A program made the translations under genes and the position numbers. Below are positions 16,551-27,200 of a DNA stretch of 42,125 bases, piece after piece. The notes under the pieces are model-generated. The model worked only from the letters and a program-made list of their open reading frames with translations. It searched no databases and had not been told where the DNA came from. The first letter of the stretch is position 1. Every line of letters starts with the position of its first letter. Source of the DNA: an uncultured delta proteobacterium (lineage in GTDB: Bacteria; Myxococcota_A; Polyangia; Polyangiales; Ga0077539); contig CAIMWA010000557.1 of assembly GCA_903845045.1 (NCBI GenBank), forward strand, positions 1-42,125. The letters run 5' to 3'.

Positions 16551-17641
16551 GCGTCGTCGCCGCAGCGCAGCGCGCGCACGCCGACGCCCCGCGCCGGGTC
16601 GCTCTCGAGCACCACGAAGCCGCCCCGCACCGCCGCCGCCGAGCCTCGCGCGCAGCGCACCACGTCGCTCGACGACTCGTGCGACACCTGCCGGCGGAGC
16701 GTGTCGTAGACGTGCAGCGCGCAGCCTCCCTCGCCCGGCGGTGGCGTCGTCAGCAGCAGCACGCGGTCGCCGGAGACCGACGCCGCGGCCGTCTCGTTCG
16801 CGAACACCGTCGTGTCGTACGCGCTCGCGGGGTCGGCGAGCGGCGTGAGACGCAGGGCCTGGGCCGTGCCGCTCGGCGTCGGCGCGTACGAAAGGCGCAC
16901 GCAGCCTGCGCGCGGACACGCCACCGGTCCAGGGCCGTTCCACGCGGGGGCGCCATCGGGTTCGAGCACCCAGGAGGCGGTGCCGAAGGGCTCCTCGACG
17001 GTCTCGCCCTGCACCACGAAACGTCCGAAATCCCACCGCGCCTCGAGGTCGCGCAGCGCCGCGGGAGCGCTCGGCAGCGGATGCGGCGCACGCAACACCT
17101 CGCCGTCCGCCGCCACGAGGGCCGTCCACGGGACGCCGTCACGCCCGTCGTCGCGATCGGTCTTGAGCCACGCGACCAGCGCTGCCCCGTCGCGCGCGGC
17201 CACCGACACCGCAAGCGCATGGTCCATCACGAGGCCCCGCGCCGGCCGAAGCCCGTCGAAGCGAGCCGACGCGAGCATCACCCGCGAAGCCACGACGCCA
17301 ACGAACGACGTGCCGGTCCAGGCCAGGGCGTGCACCTCGGTGCCGAGGGCCGACGGGAGCGACGCCTCGGCGTGTGCATCGCGCCAGAACAACTCGCCTC
17401 CCGCCGTGGTGCGCGCGACCCACTCGGGGCCCTCGGGACCGGGAAGCACCCAGGCGACGTCCACCGCCTCGGGCACCTGCGCGAAGGAACGAGCGCCGAG
17501 GACGCACCGATGCGGGTCCACCGTCGTCGCGAGGGGCGTACGAGAGGCCTCCGTAGTCGGCGCACGGTCCGACGGCGGGCACCCCGTGAGCCCTGCGGCC
17601 GCCACCGTCGCCAGCATCAGCGCACGCACCGCGCCCACCAT
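16547..17641 (-). CDS. Lipoprotein of unknown function, probably beta-propeller-like
   Basis: A 364-residue lipoprotein. A short basic N-terminus and hydrophobic core end in GLTGC (C21). The rest alternates short hydrophobic strands with Gly/Asp turns (ALAWTGTSFVGVVASRV, AARDGAALVAWLK, VSGDRVLLLTTPP), as in a beta-propeller or other all-beta repeat fold. Several later cysteines (CPRAGC, CALHVY, VVRCARG) may form disulphides. I do not recognise a named family. A larger lipoprotein at 36389-39091 has the same style, including a C-terminal LRC segment. It is translationally coupled to pyrD, an odd partner for an exported protein, so shared transcription may be all that links them. Confidence 0.65.
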   Translation of the reverse strand: MVGAVRALMLATVAAAGLTGCPPSDRAPTTEASRTPLATTVDPHRCVLGARSFAQVPEAVDVAWVLPGPEGPEWVARTTAGGELFWRDAHAEASLPSALGTEVHALAWTGTSFVGVVASRVMLASARFDGLRPARGLVMDHALAVSVAARDGAALVAWLKTDRDDGRDGVPWTALVAADGEVLRAPHPLPSAPAALRDLEARWDFGRFVVQGETVEEPFGTASWVLEPDGAPAWNGPGPVACPRAGCVRLSYAPTPSGTAQALRLTPLADPASAYDTTVFANETAAASVSGDRVLLLTTPPPGEGGCALHVYDTLRRQVSHESSSDVVRCARGSAAAVRGGFVVLESDPARGVGVRALRCGDDA

Positions 17642-17654
17642 AGCGCGAACGTGC

Positions 17655-18608
17655 TCAGTTGCGATGCTGCAGCCGGAATTCGACGAGCATCCCCGACGGT
17701 CCGCCCTCGAGGTTGCCGAAGTTGCGGCTCGACCCGGCGCGCCCGGTGATGGCGAGCGGCGCGCTCAGCAGCGGCAGCGAGCGCGGCGCGTCGACGTGCC
17801 GGTCGGCATGCGTGAGCTCCGGCGTGGTCACGCGAAGCCCGTCGAAGGTGAGCACCAGCGAGCCGCTGCGCGGGTCGATCTCGCCGGTGACCGCAGTGAT
17901 GGTGTTGCCGCCGACGGCGCGCGCGCGGCGCACCGTGCTCCCGTCGCAGCTCCCGAAATTCGTGACCCGCGACACGCAGCGGGCCGGCCCCAACGACTCG
18001 ACGCGAAGGTCGTCGCGGACGGTGAGGTCCACCGCCATGTTGCGGCACGTGAGCTCCCAGTTCGCGAGCGCGTGGATGCCCACGCAGCGCGATACGTGCG
18101 TCGTGTCGACCTCGAGGCGCCAGTTCCGCTCGATCATGCGCAGCGACGTGGTCAGCCCGAGGCTGTCGACGACGCGGCCGCCCTCGGAGAGCTCGATGCG
18201 CGCGCGCACCTCGACCTCGGGGGGGTCGGGCACCTCGAGGGGCGCCGCGTAGCGCGCGTTGCCGTTGAAGCCCGGCGTGAGGCCGCCAGCGCCCATGCCC
18301 GCCGCCGATCCGCTGGTGGACCACTGCACGCGCAGCGACCGGCCTCCTCCGAGGTCGCCGAGCGTCGGCACCACGGGGTCGCCCTCGCCGGTGGGGTTGC
18401 GCGTCGTCGGGATGCCCGTGCAGCGAAGCTCCATCTCCGCGGTGCCGCCCGGGACCAACACCTGACGGTTCACGTCGAGGCGGCACGAGAAGCGCCCCGC
18501 GCCCGAGCGGCTCAACGGCGCTCCCGCGTCCTGCGCGAACACCGACGGCGCCGCCGCGACGATCCCCAGCGCCACCCCGAGGACCCCCAACGACTGGCTG
18601 TATTTCAT
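17655..18608 (-). CDS. Secreted beta-rich protein of unknown function
   Basis: A 317-residue protein with a classical signal peptide: MKYSQS, a hydrophobic core, and a likely cut after SVFA (A25). The mature part is rich in beta-strand-like stretches and has paired cysteines (FSCRLD, ELRCTG, SRCVG, LTCRN, ARCVS, GSCDG), suggesting disulphide-bonded all-beta domains exposed outside the cytoplasm. RVQWSTSGSAAG and an Asn/Gly-rich stretch follow. No enzyme motif was found. It ends 13 bases before the following lipoprotein gene, so it probably heads the lipoprotein-pyrD-maf-yggS run. It starts 85 bases after lon ends. Confidence 0.65.
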   Translation of the reverse strand: MKYSQSLGVLGVALGIVAAAPSVFAQDAGAPLSRSGAGRFSCRLDVNRQVLVPGGTAEMELRCTGIPTTRNPTGEGDPVVPTLGDLGGGRSLRVQWSTSGSAAGMGAGGLTPGFNGNARYAAPLEVPDPPEVEVRARIELSEGGRVVDSLGLTTSLRMIERNWRLEVDTTHVSRCVGIHALANWELTCRNMAVDLTVRDDLRVESLGPARCVSRVTNFGSCDGSTVRRARAVGGNTITAVTGEIDPRSGSLVLTFDGLRVTTPELTHADRHVDAPRSLPLLSAPLAITGRAGSSRNFGNLEGGPSGMLVEFRLQHRN

Positions 18609-18622
18609 GGGGAGAGTGTGCG

Positions 18623-18637
18623 CTCGGCGACGCCGAG
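18623..18637 (-). terminator. Weak candidate hairpin downstream of lon
   Basis: CTCGGC and GCCGAG flank a 3-base loop, and a second short hairpin (CGCGC-AGT-GCGCG) lies nearer lon. There is no T-run, so this may be a partial attenuator, a Rho-related site, or nothing. Confidence 0.25.
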
Positions 18638-18693
18638 GCTGCAACAACCGGGCAACGCCGCGCAGTGCGCGAAGCGTCACCCGGTGCCTTGCG

Positions 18694-21108
<2,415 letters not shown>

Positions 21109-21163
21109 TCGATCACCTCGCTGCCGAACCGTCGAAGGTCCGGCGAAAGTCCGCTCGGAACCC

Positions 21164-21179
21164 CCGCCCGAGGGGGCGG
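21164..21179. repeat. Inverted repeat in the lon upstream region
   Basis: CCGCCC and GGGCGG flank the 4-base loop GAGG, giving a 6-bp stem about 55 bases upstream of the lon ATG. It may structure the lon leader; no function is shown. Confidence 0.5.
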
Positions 21180-21353
21180 AGGCACAGCGCAGGAACCTAA
21201 AATTCCGCTGTCTACGGCGGCCGGTGAACCTTAGTCACTCCCCCCAGCGATGGCAACAGCACGGATCACGCCAACACACGGAACGGCTCACCGCCAGGCG
21301 TCGTCGATGCCCGCGGCCTCGGTGCCCGCCTCGCGCCACGACCGTCCGCCGAC

Positions 21354-21367
21354 TTGACGGTGGTCAA
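21354..21367 (+). promoter_or_regulatory. FNR/CRP-family box TTGAC-N4-GTCAA
   Basis: A perfect inverted repeat TTGACGGTGGTCAA with the exact 5-4-5 layout of FNR-family sites (FNR consensus TTGAT-N4-ATCAA). Its end is 37 bases before ATG 21405. A TA-containing hexamer (TAGTCC, 21391-21396) lies 23 bases after it, the spacing of a class II activator promoter. An FNR-family regulator is encoded at 27201-27893, and a second box with identical geometry lies at 28639-28652. Confidence 0.65.
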
Positions 21368-21390
21368 GAGGGGTCGCCGAAGCGCCCCGA

Positions 21391-21396
21391 TAGTCC
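21391..21396 (+). promoter_or_regulatory. Candidate -10 region TAGTCC
   Basis: It lies 23 bases after the FNR-type box and eight bases before ATG 21405. There is no Shine-Dalgarno sequence, so the operon may begin with a leaderless message. Confidence 0.4.
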
Positions 21397-21404
21397 GCGC
21401 CCGC

Positions 21405-23114
21405 ATGACCTCCGGCTTCGTTCTCCGCAGCGCTTCGACCGCCCGCTCGCCGCACGACTCGCTCGCCTCCGCCCTCGAGGCGGCCGCCCGCGACGACGCC
21501 CCGCTGCTGACCTTTCACGGCGGGCGCGACGGAGAGGTGCGCCTCCCCGCCCGCGCGGCGCTGGACCTCGCGCGGCGCTGGGCGGCGCTCTTCCATCGCG
21601 CGGGCGTGAGGCGCGGCCACCGGGTGGTGCTGCTGCTCCCGACCGGCGAGGGCTTCGCGACGGCGCTGCTCGGCGCGGCCCTCTGTGGCGCGGCGCCGGT
21701 GCCCCTCGCGACGCCCATGACCTTCGGGTCGACGGAGCCGTTTCTGCGCAACCTCGCGGCGATCGTGGGCAACGCGCGGCCCACGGCGGTCGTCACCGTG
21801 CCCCGGGTGCTCGAGACGCTGCGCACCTCTGCGGTGCCCCTCGCCGACGTCCCCTTTCTCACCCCGAAGGACCGCGACGACCTGTCGGACCTCGAGGTCG
21901 CCGGGGCCTTCGCGCACCTCGGCAGCGTCGGCGGCGATGACACCGCGCTGATCCAATACACGTCGGGCACCACCGGGCGCCCCAAGGGCGTGGTGATCCC
22001 GCACCGAGCGCTCGTCGCCAACGCGGCGGCCATCGCCGACGGACTCGGGCTCACCGCCGACGACGTCACGGTGAGCTGGCTCCCGCTCTTTCACGACATG
22101 GGCCTCGTGGGCGTGCTGCTCACCGGCGTCTGCCACCCGTACGCAATGCACGTCGCGGCGCCGGAGTACTTCGCCATGGGCGCCCAGCGCTGGATGACGC
22201 TGGCCGCGCGCGTCGGCGCGACGCTCACCGCGGCGCCGAATTTCGCCTACGAGATGGCGGCGTCGCGGGCCGCGAAGTTCGACGAGGGCGACCTCTCGAC
22301 GCTCCGCCGGGCCCTCAACGGCGCCGAGACCGTGCAGCCCTCGACGGTGCGCCGCTTCGAGGCCGCGTACGCGCCCCACGGCCTTCGCAGCGGGGTCGTT
22401 CTTCCGGTCTACGGCATGGCCGAGTGCACCCTCGCGGTGACCTTTCCGACGCGCACCGAAGCGATGACCGTGGCCGCGGTGGACCGCCGCGCCCTCGAGC
22501 GCGGCGAGGTCGTCGCGGCGTCCGGTGAAGACGCGCAGGAGATGGCCTCGGTGGGCGTTCCCGTCGCGGGGATGGCCGTCGCCGTCGTCGACGAGGCGGG
22601 GCGGCGGCTGCCCGAGCGCTCGCTAGGGGTCATCCACGTCGCGGGGGCGTCGGTGATGCGGGGCTATTTCGACAACGACGAGGCGAGCGCCGCGGCCCTC
22701 TCCGCGGACGGCTGGCTCGACACCGGCGACCTCGGCTTCATCCACGACGGGCGCCTCCACGTCGCGGGTCGCGTGAAGGACGTGATCATCCAGGCGGGCC
22801 GCAACGTCTACCCGTACGACCTCGAGCGCGTCGCGGTGGAGTCGGCGCGGCTTCGTCCCGGCGGCGTCGTGGCCTTCGGCCGTCGCAACGACGCGCGCGG
22901 CACCGAGGAGATCGTGCTCGTCGCCGAGTCCGCGATGAGCGACGCCGCCGAGCGCGAGGCCACGGCGCGACGGCTCAAGGGCGAGATCCTCGCGGTGCTC
23001 GGCGTGCGCGTCGAAGAGGTGCACCTCTGGCCCCTCGGCGCCGTGCCCAAGACCACCAGCGGCAAGGCCCGCCGCCGCGAGTGCGCCGCGATGCTCGCCG
23101 CCGGAGGACCGTAG
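21405..23114 (+). CDS. Fatty acyl-AMP ligase (FAAL)
   Basis: A 569-residue member of the ANL adenylate-forming superfamily. ATP motif A3 is YTSGTTGRPKG (185-195). The NGAETVQPSTVRRFEAAYAPHG segment and YGMAECTLAVTF replace the FadD pattern with the FAAL-type one. The C-terminal domain has DTGDLGFIHDGRLHVAGRVKDVIIQAGRNVYPYDLE and the A10 lysine in PKTTSGKARR. FAALs make acyl-AMP and hand the acyl chain to an ACP rather than to CoA, and a free ACP is encoded two genes on. It is first in a five-gene overlapping operon. An FNR-type box sits upstream, and there is no Shine-Dalgarno sequence. A FAAL-specific insertion was not checked by alignment. Confidence 0.85.
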   Translation: MTSGFVLRSASTARSPHDSLASALEAAARDDAPLLTFHGGRDGEVRLPARAALDLARRWAALFHRAGVRRGHRVVLLLPTGEGFATALLGAALCGAAPVPLATPMTFGSTEPFLRNLAAIVGNARPTAVVTVPRVLETLRTSAVPLADVPFLTPKDRDDLSDLEVAGAFAHLGSVGGDDTALIQYTSGTTGRPKGVVIPHRALVANAAAIADGLGLTADDVTVSWLPLFHDMGLVGVLLTGVCHPYAMHVAAPEYFAMGAQRWMTLAARVGATLTAAPNFAYEMAASRAAKFDEGDLSTLRRALNGAETVQPSTVRRFEAAYAPHGLRSGVVLPVYGMAECTLAVTFPTRTEAMTVAAVDRRALERGEVVAASGEDAQEMASVGVPVAGMAVAVVDEAGRRLPERSLGVIHVAGASVMRGYFDNDEASAAALSADGWLDTGDLGFIHDGRLHVAGRVKDVIIQAGRNVYPYDLERVAVESARLRPGGVVAFGRRNDARGTEEIVLVAESAMSDAAEREATARRLKGEILAVLGVRVEEVHLWPLGAVPKTTSGKARRRECAAMLAAGGP

Positions 23115-24130
23115 TGCGCGCGCTGGTCATCGGCGGCAGCGGCTTCGTGGGCCTTCGGGTCGTCGACGCGCTGCTCGCGCGCGGCGACACCGTGCGCGTG
23201 ACGCGGCGAAAGTCGACGCCGACGGTGCTCTTCGGGCGGCGTCCCCTCGAGATGGCGTGGGCGTCCCTCGAGGACCGCGCGTCGCTCGTCGAGGCCATGC
23301 GCGGCTGCGACGCCGCGCTCCTCGCCGGGGCATACTATCCCCGGTATTCGACGGACCTCGCGGGCTCCGTCGCGATCGCCACGCGGGGCATGCGCAACGC
23401 CTGCGACGCGGCCCATGAGTGCGGCGTGCGGCTCGTGTACTCGTCGTCCGTGGCGGCCCTCGGCCCCGCGCGCGACGGCGCCGCCGCCGACGAGGACGAC
23501 TGCGCCCCCCCGGACCCTCGCGAGGGCGTCTACCCGACGGTGAAGAAGTCCATGGAGCGCGAGCTCGACGACGCGCGCGCCCGCGGCCTCGACGCCGTGT
23601 CGCTGCTGCTCGGCGGCTGCATCGGCCCGCGCGACTACCGCCTCGGCACCAACGGACTGCTCGCCGCGCTCCTCGGCGGCGTGCTGCCCTTTCGCATCGA
23701 CGGCTGGATCAACGTGCTCTCCGTCGACGACGCCGCCGCGGCCCACGTCGCCGCCCTCGGCGCCCGCGGCGAGCGGTACTGCGTCGGCGGCCACAACGTG
23801 CGCATCGACGCGCTGCTCTCGCAGGCCGCGGAGCGCTACGGCGTCCCCTACGACCTCCCCACGGTGGACCTCGACGAGGCCCGGGTGCGGGCCAGCGAGG
23901 CCGAGGTCGAGGCCGAGGCGCGACGCGCGCGGGTGGCGTTCCCGCGGGAGCTCGTGGACCTCGTGGCGATGGGCAAGCCGGTGCGCAGCGAGCGCGCCGA
24001 ACGCGACCTCGCGCTGCGCTGGTCGGACCTCGACGCGGCGCTCGACGCGACGCGCGACTGGATGGCTCGAGTCGGCCCGGCGAAGCGCGCCGCGGCCGCG
24101 GACGAAGGACGGAGACACCATGCTGGCTGA
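23114..24130 (+). CDS. NAD(P)-dependent extended SDR (epimerase/dehydratase/reductase family)
   Basis: A 338-residue Rossmann protein. The GTG start shares one base with the FAAL stop and has GGAGG seven bases upstream. GGSGFVG at the N-terminus is the dinucleotide-binding turn. VYSSSVAALG gives the catalytic Ser region and YPTVKKSME the Tyr-x3-Lys pair. NVLSVDDAAAAHVAAL is the late extended-SDR block. The FAAL/ACP setting suggests it acts on an acyl-ACP, for instance as a 3-beta-hydroxysteroid-dehydrogenase-like or beta-keto/hydroxy reductase. It could instead prepare a sugar; the sequence does not decide. It overlaps the ACP gene by 11 bases. Confidence 0.8.
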   Translation: MRALVIGGSGFVGLRVVDALLARGDTVRVTRRKSTPTVLFGRRPLEMAWASLEDRASLVEAMRGCDAALLAGAYYPRYSTDLAGSVAIATRGMRNACDAAHECGVRLVYSSSVAALGPARDGAAADEDDCAPPDPREGVYPTVKKSMERELDDARARGLDAVSLLLGGCIGPRDYRLGTNGLLAALLGGVLPFRIDGWINVLSVDDAAAAHVAALGARGERYCVGGHNVRIDALLSQAAERYGVPYDLPTVDLDEARVRASEAEVEAEARRARVAFPRELVDLVAMGKPVRSERAERDLALRWSDLDAALDATRDWMARVGPAKRAAAADEGRRHHAG

Positions 24131-24392
24131 GAACGATTTGCGATCGCGGATGCAGAAGCTCGTGGCGGAGATCCTCGAGATCGACGCGGGGACGGTGAGC
24201 GCCACGAGCCGGCTTCGCGAGGACCTGGGCATGGACTCCCTCGGGAGCCTCGAGCTGCTCTCGTCGATCAGCGAGGAGCTGAACATCCACCTCGACATCG
24301 ACGACGCCATGGGCATCGTGACCTTCGCGGACGCGTGCTCCTTCGTCGAGGACGCGATGCACCGGCAGTCGGGCGGCGATGCTCGCGCCTGA
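24120..24392 (+). CDS. Free-standing acyl carrier protein
   Basis: A 90-residue ACP. The phosphopantetheine attachment site is DLGMDSLGSLELL with Ser40, preceded by the usual helix and loop (LVAEILEIDAGTVSATSRLREDLGMDS). Helix II and III sequences (EELNIHLDIDD, VTFADACSFVEDAM) are normal. It begins inside the SDR gene, with GGAG upstream, and ends 14 bases inside the next gene. Its position between a FAAL and an acyl-CoA dehydrogenase suggests a dedicated carrier on which an activated fatty acid is modified. It needs an Sfp- or AcpS-type transferase from elsewhere in the genome. Confidence 0.93.
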   Translation: MLAENDLRSRMQKLVAEILEIDAGTVSATSRLREDLGMDSLGSLELLSSISEELNIHLDIDDAMGIVTFADACSFVEDAMHRQSGGDARA

Positions 24393-25914
24393 TACCAGTA
24401 CCGCCGGCGCGTCGGCTGCGGAGCGCGAGCTCCTCGTCGCCGAGGTGCGGCGCTTCGCCGGGCGCCACGTCGACGGCAACGCCATCGAGCGCGCGGGCCG
24501 CGTGCCCGACGAAGTGGTGGCGGGGCTGCGCGACCTCGGGGCCTTCGGCATCGCGCTGCCCGCGGAGCACGGTGGATCAGGCCTCGGCGTCGGCGACGCG
24601 TGCGCCGTGGTCGAGGAGCTCGCGCGCTGGGACCGCTCCGTCGCGACGATGGTGGGGCTGCACAGCGGCCTCGGCACCCGCGGCATCGTCTCCCTCGCGC
24701 GTCCCGACGTCGCCGCGGCGTGGCTTCCAAGGCTGGCCAGCGGCGAGTGCATCGGGGCCTTCGCGGCCACCGAGGCGTGCGCCGGCTCGGACCTCATGGC
24801 GATGCGCACCACGGCGCGCTTCGAGGGCGACGAGATCGTCCTCGACGGCGAGAAGAGCTACGTGACCAACGGTCGCTTCGCGGGCTGCTACACCGTCGTG
24901 GCCCGCACCGGCGCCCGCGGCCACGCGCTCGTGCTCGTGCCCCGCGGAACCCCCGGCGTCGCCATCGGGCCCGAGGAGCACAAGCTCGGCATCCGCGCGT
25001 CGTCGACGGTCACGCTGTCGTTCACCAACGTGCGCGTCCCGGCGTCGCACCTCCTGGGCTCGGCCGAGGGAGGCCTCGACGAGGCCTACGCGGTGCTCTC
25101 CTGGGGCCGCACGGTGCTCGCGTCGGGCTGCGTCGGCACCATGCAGGCCGCGCTCGACGCGACGGCGCAGCATGTGGCCACACGGCGCCAGTTCCGCCGC
25201 ACGCTCGGCGAGTTTCCCGCGGTGCGCACGCGCGTCGCGGGCATGGCGGCGATGCTCTTCGCGGCCCGGGCCGTCACCCGCGAGGCCGCCGAGGCCATCG
25301 ACCGCGGGGCTCCCTCGGATCACCCGTCCATGGTCGCCAAGATCTTCGCGAGCGACCGCACCTTCGAGGTGTGCGACGCGGCGGTCCAGCTCCACGGCGC
25401 CCTCGGCGTGCTCGAGGACGTCGGCGTCGCGAGGCTCCTCCGGGACTGCCGCGTCACGCGCATCTTCGAGGGCGCCAACGACGTGCTGCTTCTGCGCATC
25501 GCCGCCGCACGGCTGACGAAGCGCGAGGCCGCGCCGCGCGTGGGCACGGCGAGCTCGCATGCAGACGGCTGCGACGCCGTCGGGGCGCTGCTCGACGCCG
25601 CCGCCGACGTGCTGCGAACCCGCTACGGCGCCGCCGTCGTCGCGAAGCAGGGCGTGCTGCTGCACCTCGGACGCGCCGAGGTCGCGCACGCCGCCGCGGT
25701 GGCCTCCGCGCGCGCCGCCGGCACCCGCGACTCCGACGCCGACCTCGCCGACCTCGCGGTGCGACGTCTGCTCGGCGAGGCACGCGCCGAGCTCGACGCG
25801 CTCGCAGGATGCATCGACGTCGACCGCATCTCGGCCCGCGTCGCCGAGCGCCTCTACGGCGCACCCCCGAAGGACCGGCCGCAGGCGTTCGCCCGACCGG
25901 AGGAGAGACCGTGA
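24379..25914 (+). CDS. Acyl-CoA/acyl-ACP dehydrogenase with long C-terminal extension
   Basis: A 511-residue flavoprotein of the acyl-CoA dehydrogenase family, which introduces alpha,beta double bonds. CIGAFAATEACAGSDLMAM and YVTNGRFAGCYTVVAR are FAD/substrate blocks. LGIRASSTVTLSFTNVRVP and RRQFRRTLGEFPAVRTRVA follow. The catalytic base is in RIFEGAND (E364). Beyond about residue 380 there is a roughly 130-residue alpha-helical extension, longer than the short-chain enzymes and reminiscent of VLCAD-type C-termini. Coupling to an ACP gene suggests an acyl-ACP substrate. It overlaps the next gene as GTGA. Loss of the electron-transfer partner from the cluster implies use of the cell's general ETF. 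Confidence 0.9.
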   Translation: MLAPDTSTAGASAAERELLVAEVRRFAGRHVDGNAIERAGRVPDEVVAGLRDLGAFGIALPAEHGGSGLGVGDACAVVEELARWDRSVATMVGLHSGLGTRGIVSLARPDVAAAWLPRLASGECIGAFAATEACAGSDLMAMRTTARFEGDEIVLDGEKSYVTNGRFAGCYTVVARTGARGHALVLVPRGTPGVAIGPEEHKLGIRASSTVTLSFTNVRVPASHLLGSAEGGLDEAYAVLSWGRTVLASGCVGTMQAALDATAQHVATRRQFRRTLGEFPAVRTRVAGMAAMLFAARAVTREAAEAIDRGAPSDHPSMVAKIFASDRTFEVCDAAVQLHGALGVLEDVGVARLLRDCRVTRIFEGANDVLLLRIAAARLTKREAAPRVGTASSHADGCDAVGALLDAAADVLRTRYGAAVVAKQGVLLHLGRAEVAHAAAVASARAAGTRDSDADLADLAVRRLLGEARAELDALAGCIDVDRISARVAERLYGAPPKDRPQAFARPEERP

Positions 25915-27194
25915 AAGTTCGCTTCATCTACGCAAGGTTCGCCCGCCACGCCGACGCCCACCCGGAGCTTCGCGCCCACGTGCCGTGCAACGAGTACTTC
26001 GGTCCTCCGTCGCTCGGCATCGCGTGCCTCGCCGCGGTGACGCCGCCGACCTGGGAGCTCGACTTCCGCGACGACCGCCTCGAGGACGTGGGCCTCGATG
26101 ACGACATCGACCTCGTCGCGATCTCGTGTTTCACGCCGTCGGCGATGCGCGCCATGGAGCTCGCCGATGCGTTCCGCGCCCGCGGCCGCAAGGTGGTCAT
26201 GGGCGGCATCTTTCCGACGATGCGCCCCGAGGAGGTCGCGCCGCACTGCGACGCCGTGCTCGTCGGCGAGGGCGAAGGCGTCTGGCCCCAGCTCCTCGCG
26301 GACGTCGAGGCCGGCACCCTCGCGCGCCGCTACGCCGAGACCACGCCGGTGGACCTCGCGTCGCTGCCGCTGCCGCGCATCGACCTCTACATCGACAAGG
26401 AAGGCGCGCTCTTCTCGCCGGACGACTACCCCGTGCAGACCTCCCGCGGTTGCCCGCTGAGCTGCTCGGCGTGTGCGATCCCCGGGGTGATGGGGCGCAA
26501 GCAGCGCTTCTACCCGAAGGAGCACATCGTCGGGCAGATCGAGGCCCTCGCCGCGCGCGGCAAGCTCGGCTCCTTCACCGAGGACACGGCGTTCTTCCAC
26601 AGCGCCAGCAAGCGGTTCCTCGAGGCCCTCGAGGTCTTCGAGGGGCGCCCCGCGCCGGTGAGCTACCTGGGCGTCAGCATGCCGATGATCCTCGCGACGC
26701 CGGACAAGACGCTGGCGCGCATGCGCTCCGCCGGCATCAAGATGTTCTACCTCGTGGGCGGCTTCGACCCGATCACCCGCGGAGCCTTCACGGGCAGCAA
26801 CCCCGCGGCGGCGCAGCAGGCCCTCGACGCCGTGCGCAAGTCCATGGACCACGGCATCGAGCCGTACACGTCGTTCATGGTCGGCAACGAGGACGACGAC
26901 GAGGGCACCTTCGACCGCATCCTCGAGTTCGCCGACGCCGCGAACATCCGCAAGGCCGAGTTCGCGATCATGACGCCGTATCCGGGCACGCCGGTCTTTC
27001 GCGCCATGGAGGCCGCGGGCCGCCTGCGCACCCGGGACTGGTCGCTCTACAACGACGCCAACGTGGTCTTCGAGCCTGCGAAGATGAGCGCCGACCGGCT
27101 GCTCGAGGGCTACCTCTACCTCTGGCGCGAGTTCTACCGCTCCCGCCAGGACGTGCGCTCGCTCGGAACCTTCGAGCGCACCATCCAGTTCTGA
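25911..27194 (+). CDS. B12-binding radical SAM enzyme
   Basis: A 427-residue protein. GTG 25911 follows AGGAGA and overlaps the previous stop. Residues about 1-150 form the cobalamin-binding-like Rossmann domain (DLVAISCFTPSAMRAMELAD, GGIFPTMRPEEV, VLVGEGEGVWPQLL); the DxHxxG histidine is absent, as in many class B members. The radical SAM cluster is CPLSCSAC (C181, C185, C188; CxxxCxxC). The C-terminal MTPYPGTPVFRAM block is common to this family. Such enzymes methylate unreactive carbons or build rings (hopanoid, bacteriochlorophyll, peptide and polyketide pathways). Here it ends an acyl-ACP operon, so methylation or cyclisation of a fatty chain is a reasonable guess. The product is unknown. 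Confidence 0.9.
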   Translation: MKVRFIYARFARHADAHPELRAHVPCNEYFGPPSLGIACLAAVTPPTWELDFRDDRLEDVGLDDDIDLVAISCFTPSAMRAMELADAFRARGRKVVMGGIFPTMRPEEVAPHCDAVLVGEGEGVWPQLLADVEAGTLARRYAETTPVDLASLPLPRIDLYIDKEGALFSPDDYPVQTSRGCPLSCSACAIPGVMGRKQRFYPKEHIVGQIEALAARGKLGSFTEDTAFFHSASKRFLEALEVFEGRPAPVSYLGVSMPMILATPDKTLARMRSAGIKMFYLVGGFDPITRGAFTGSNPAAAQQALDAVRKSMDHGIEPYTSFMVGNEDDDEGTFDRILEFADAANIRKAEFAIMTPYPGTPVFRAMEAAGRLRTRDWSLYNDANVVFEPAKMSADRLLEGYLYLWREFYRSRQDVRSLGTFERTIQF

Positions 27195-27200
27195 AGCCCG

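Larger units (their letters stand above)
21109..21404. other. Intergenic region between divergent lon and the acyl-AMP ligase operon
   Basis: The 296 bases hold the lon Shine-Dalgarno sequence, a hairpin at 21164-21179, a slightly AT-richer patch around 21195-21205, and the FNR-type box and -10-like hexamer of the rightward operon. No conserved heat-shock promoter for lon could be recognised. No small gene was seen. Confidence 0.6.
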
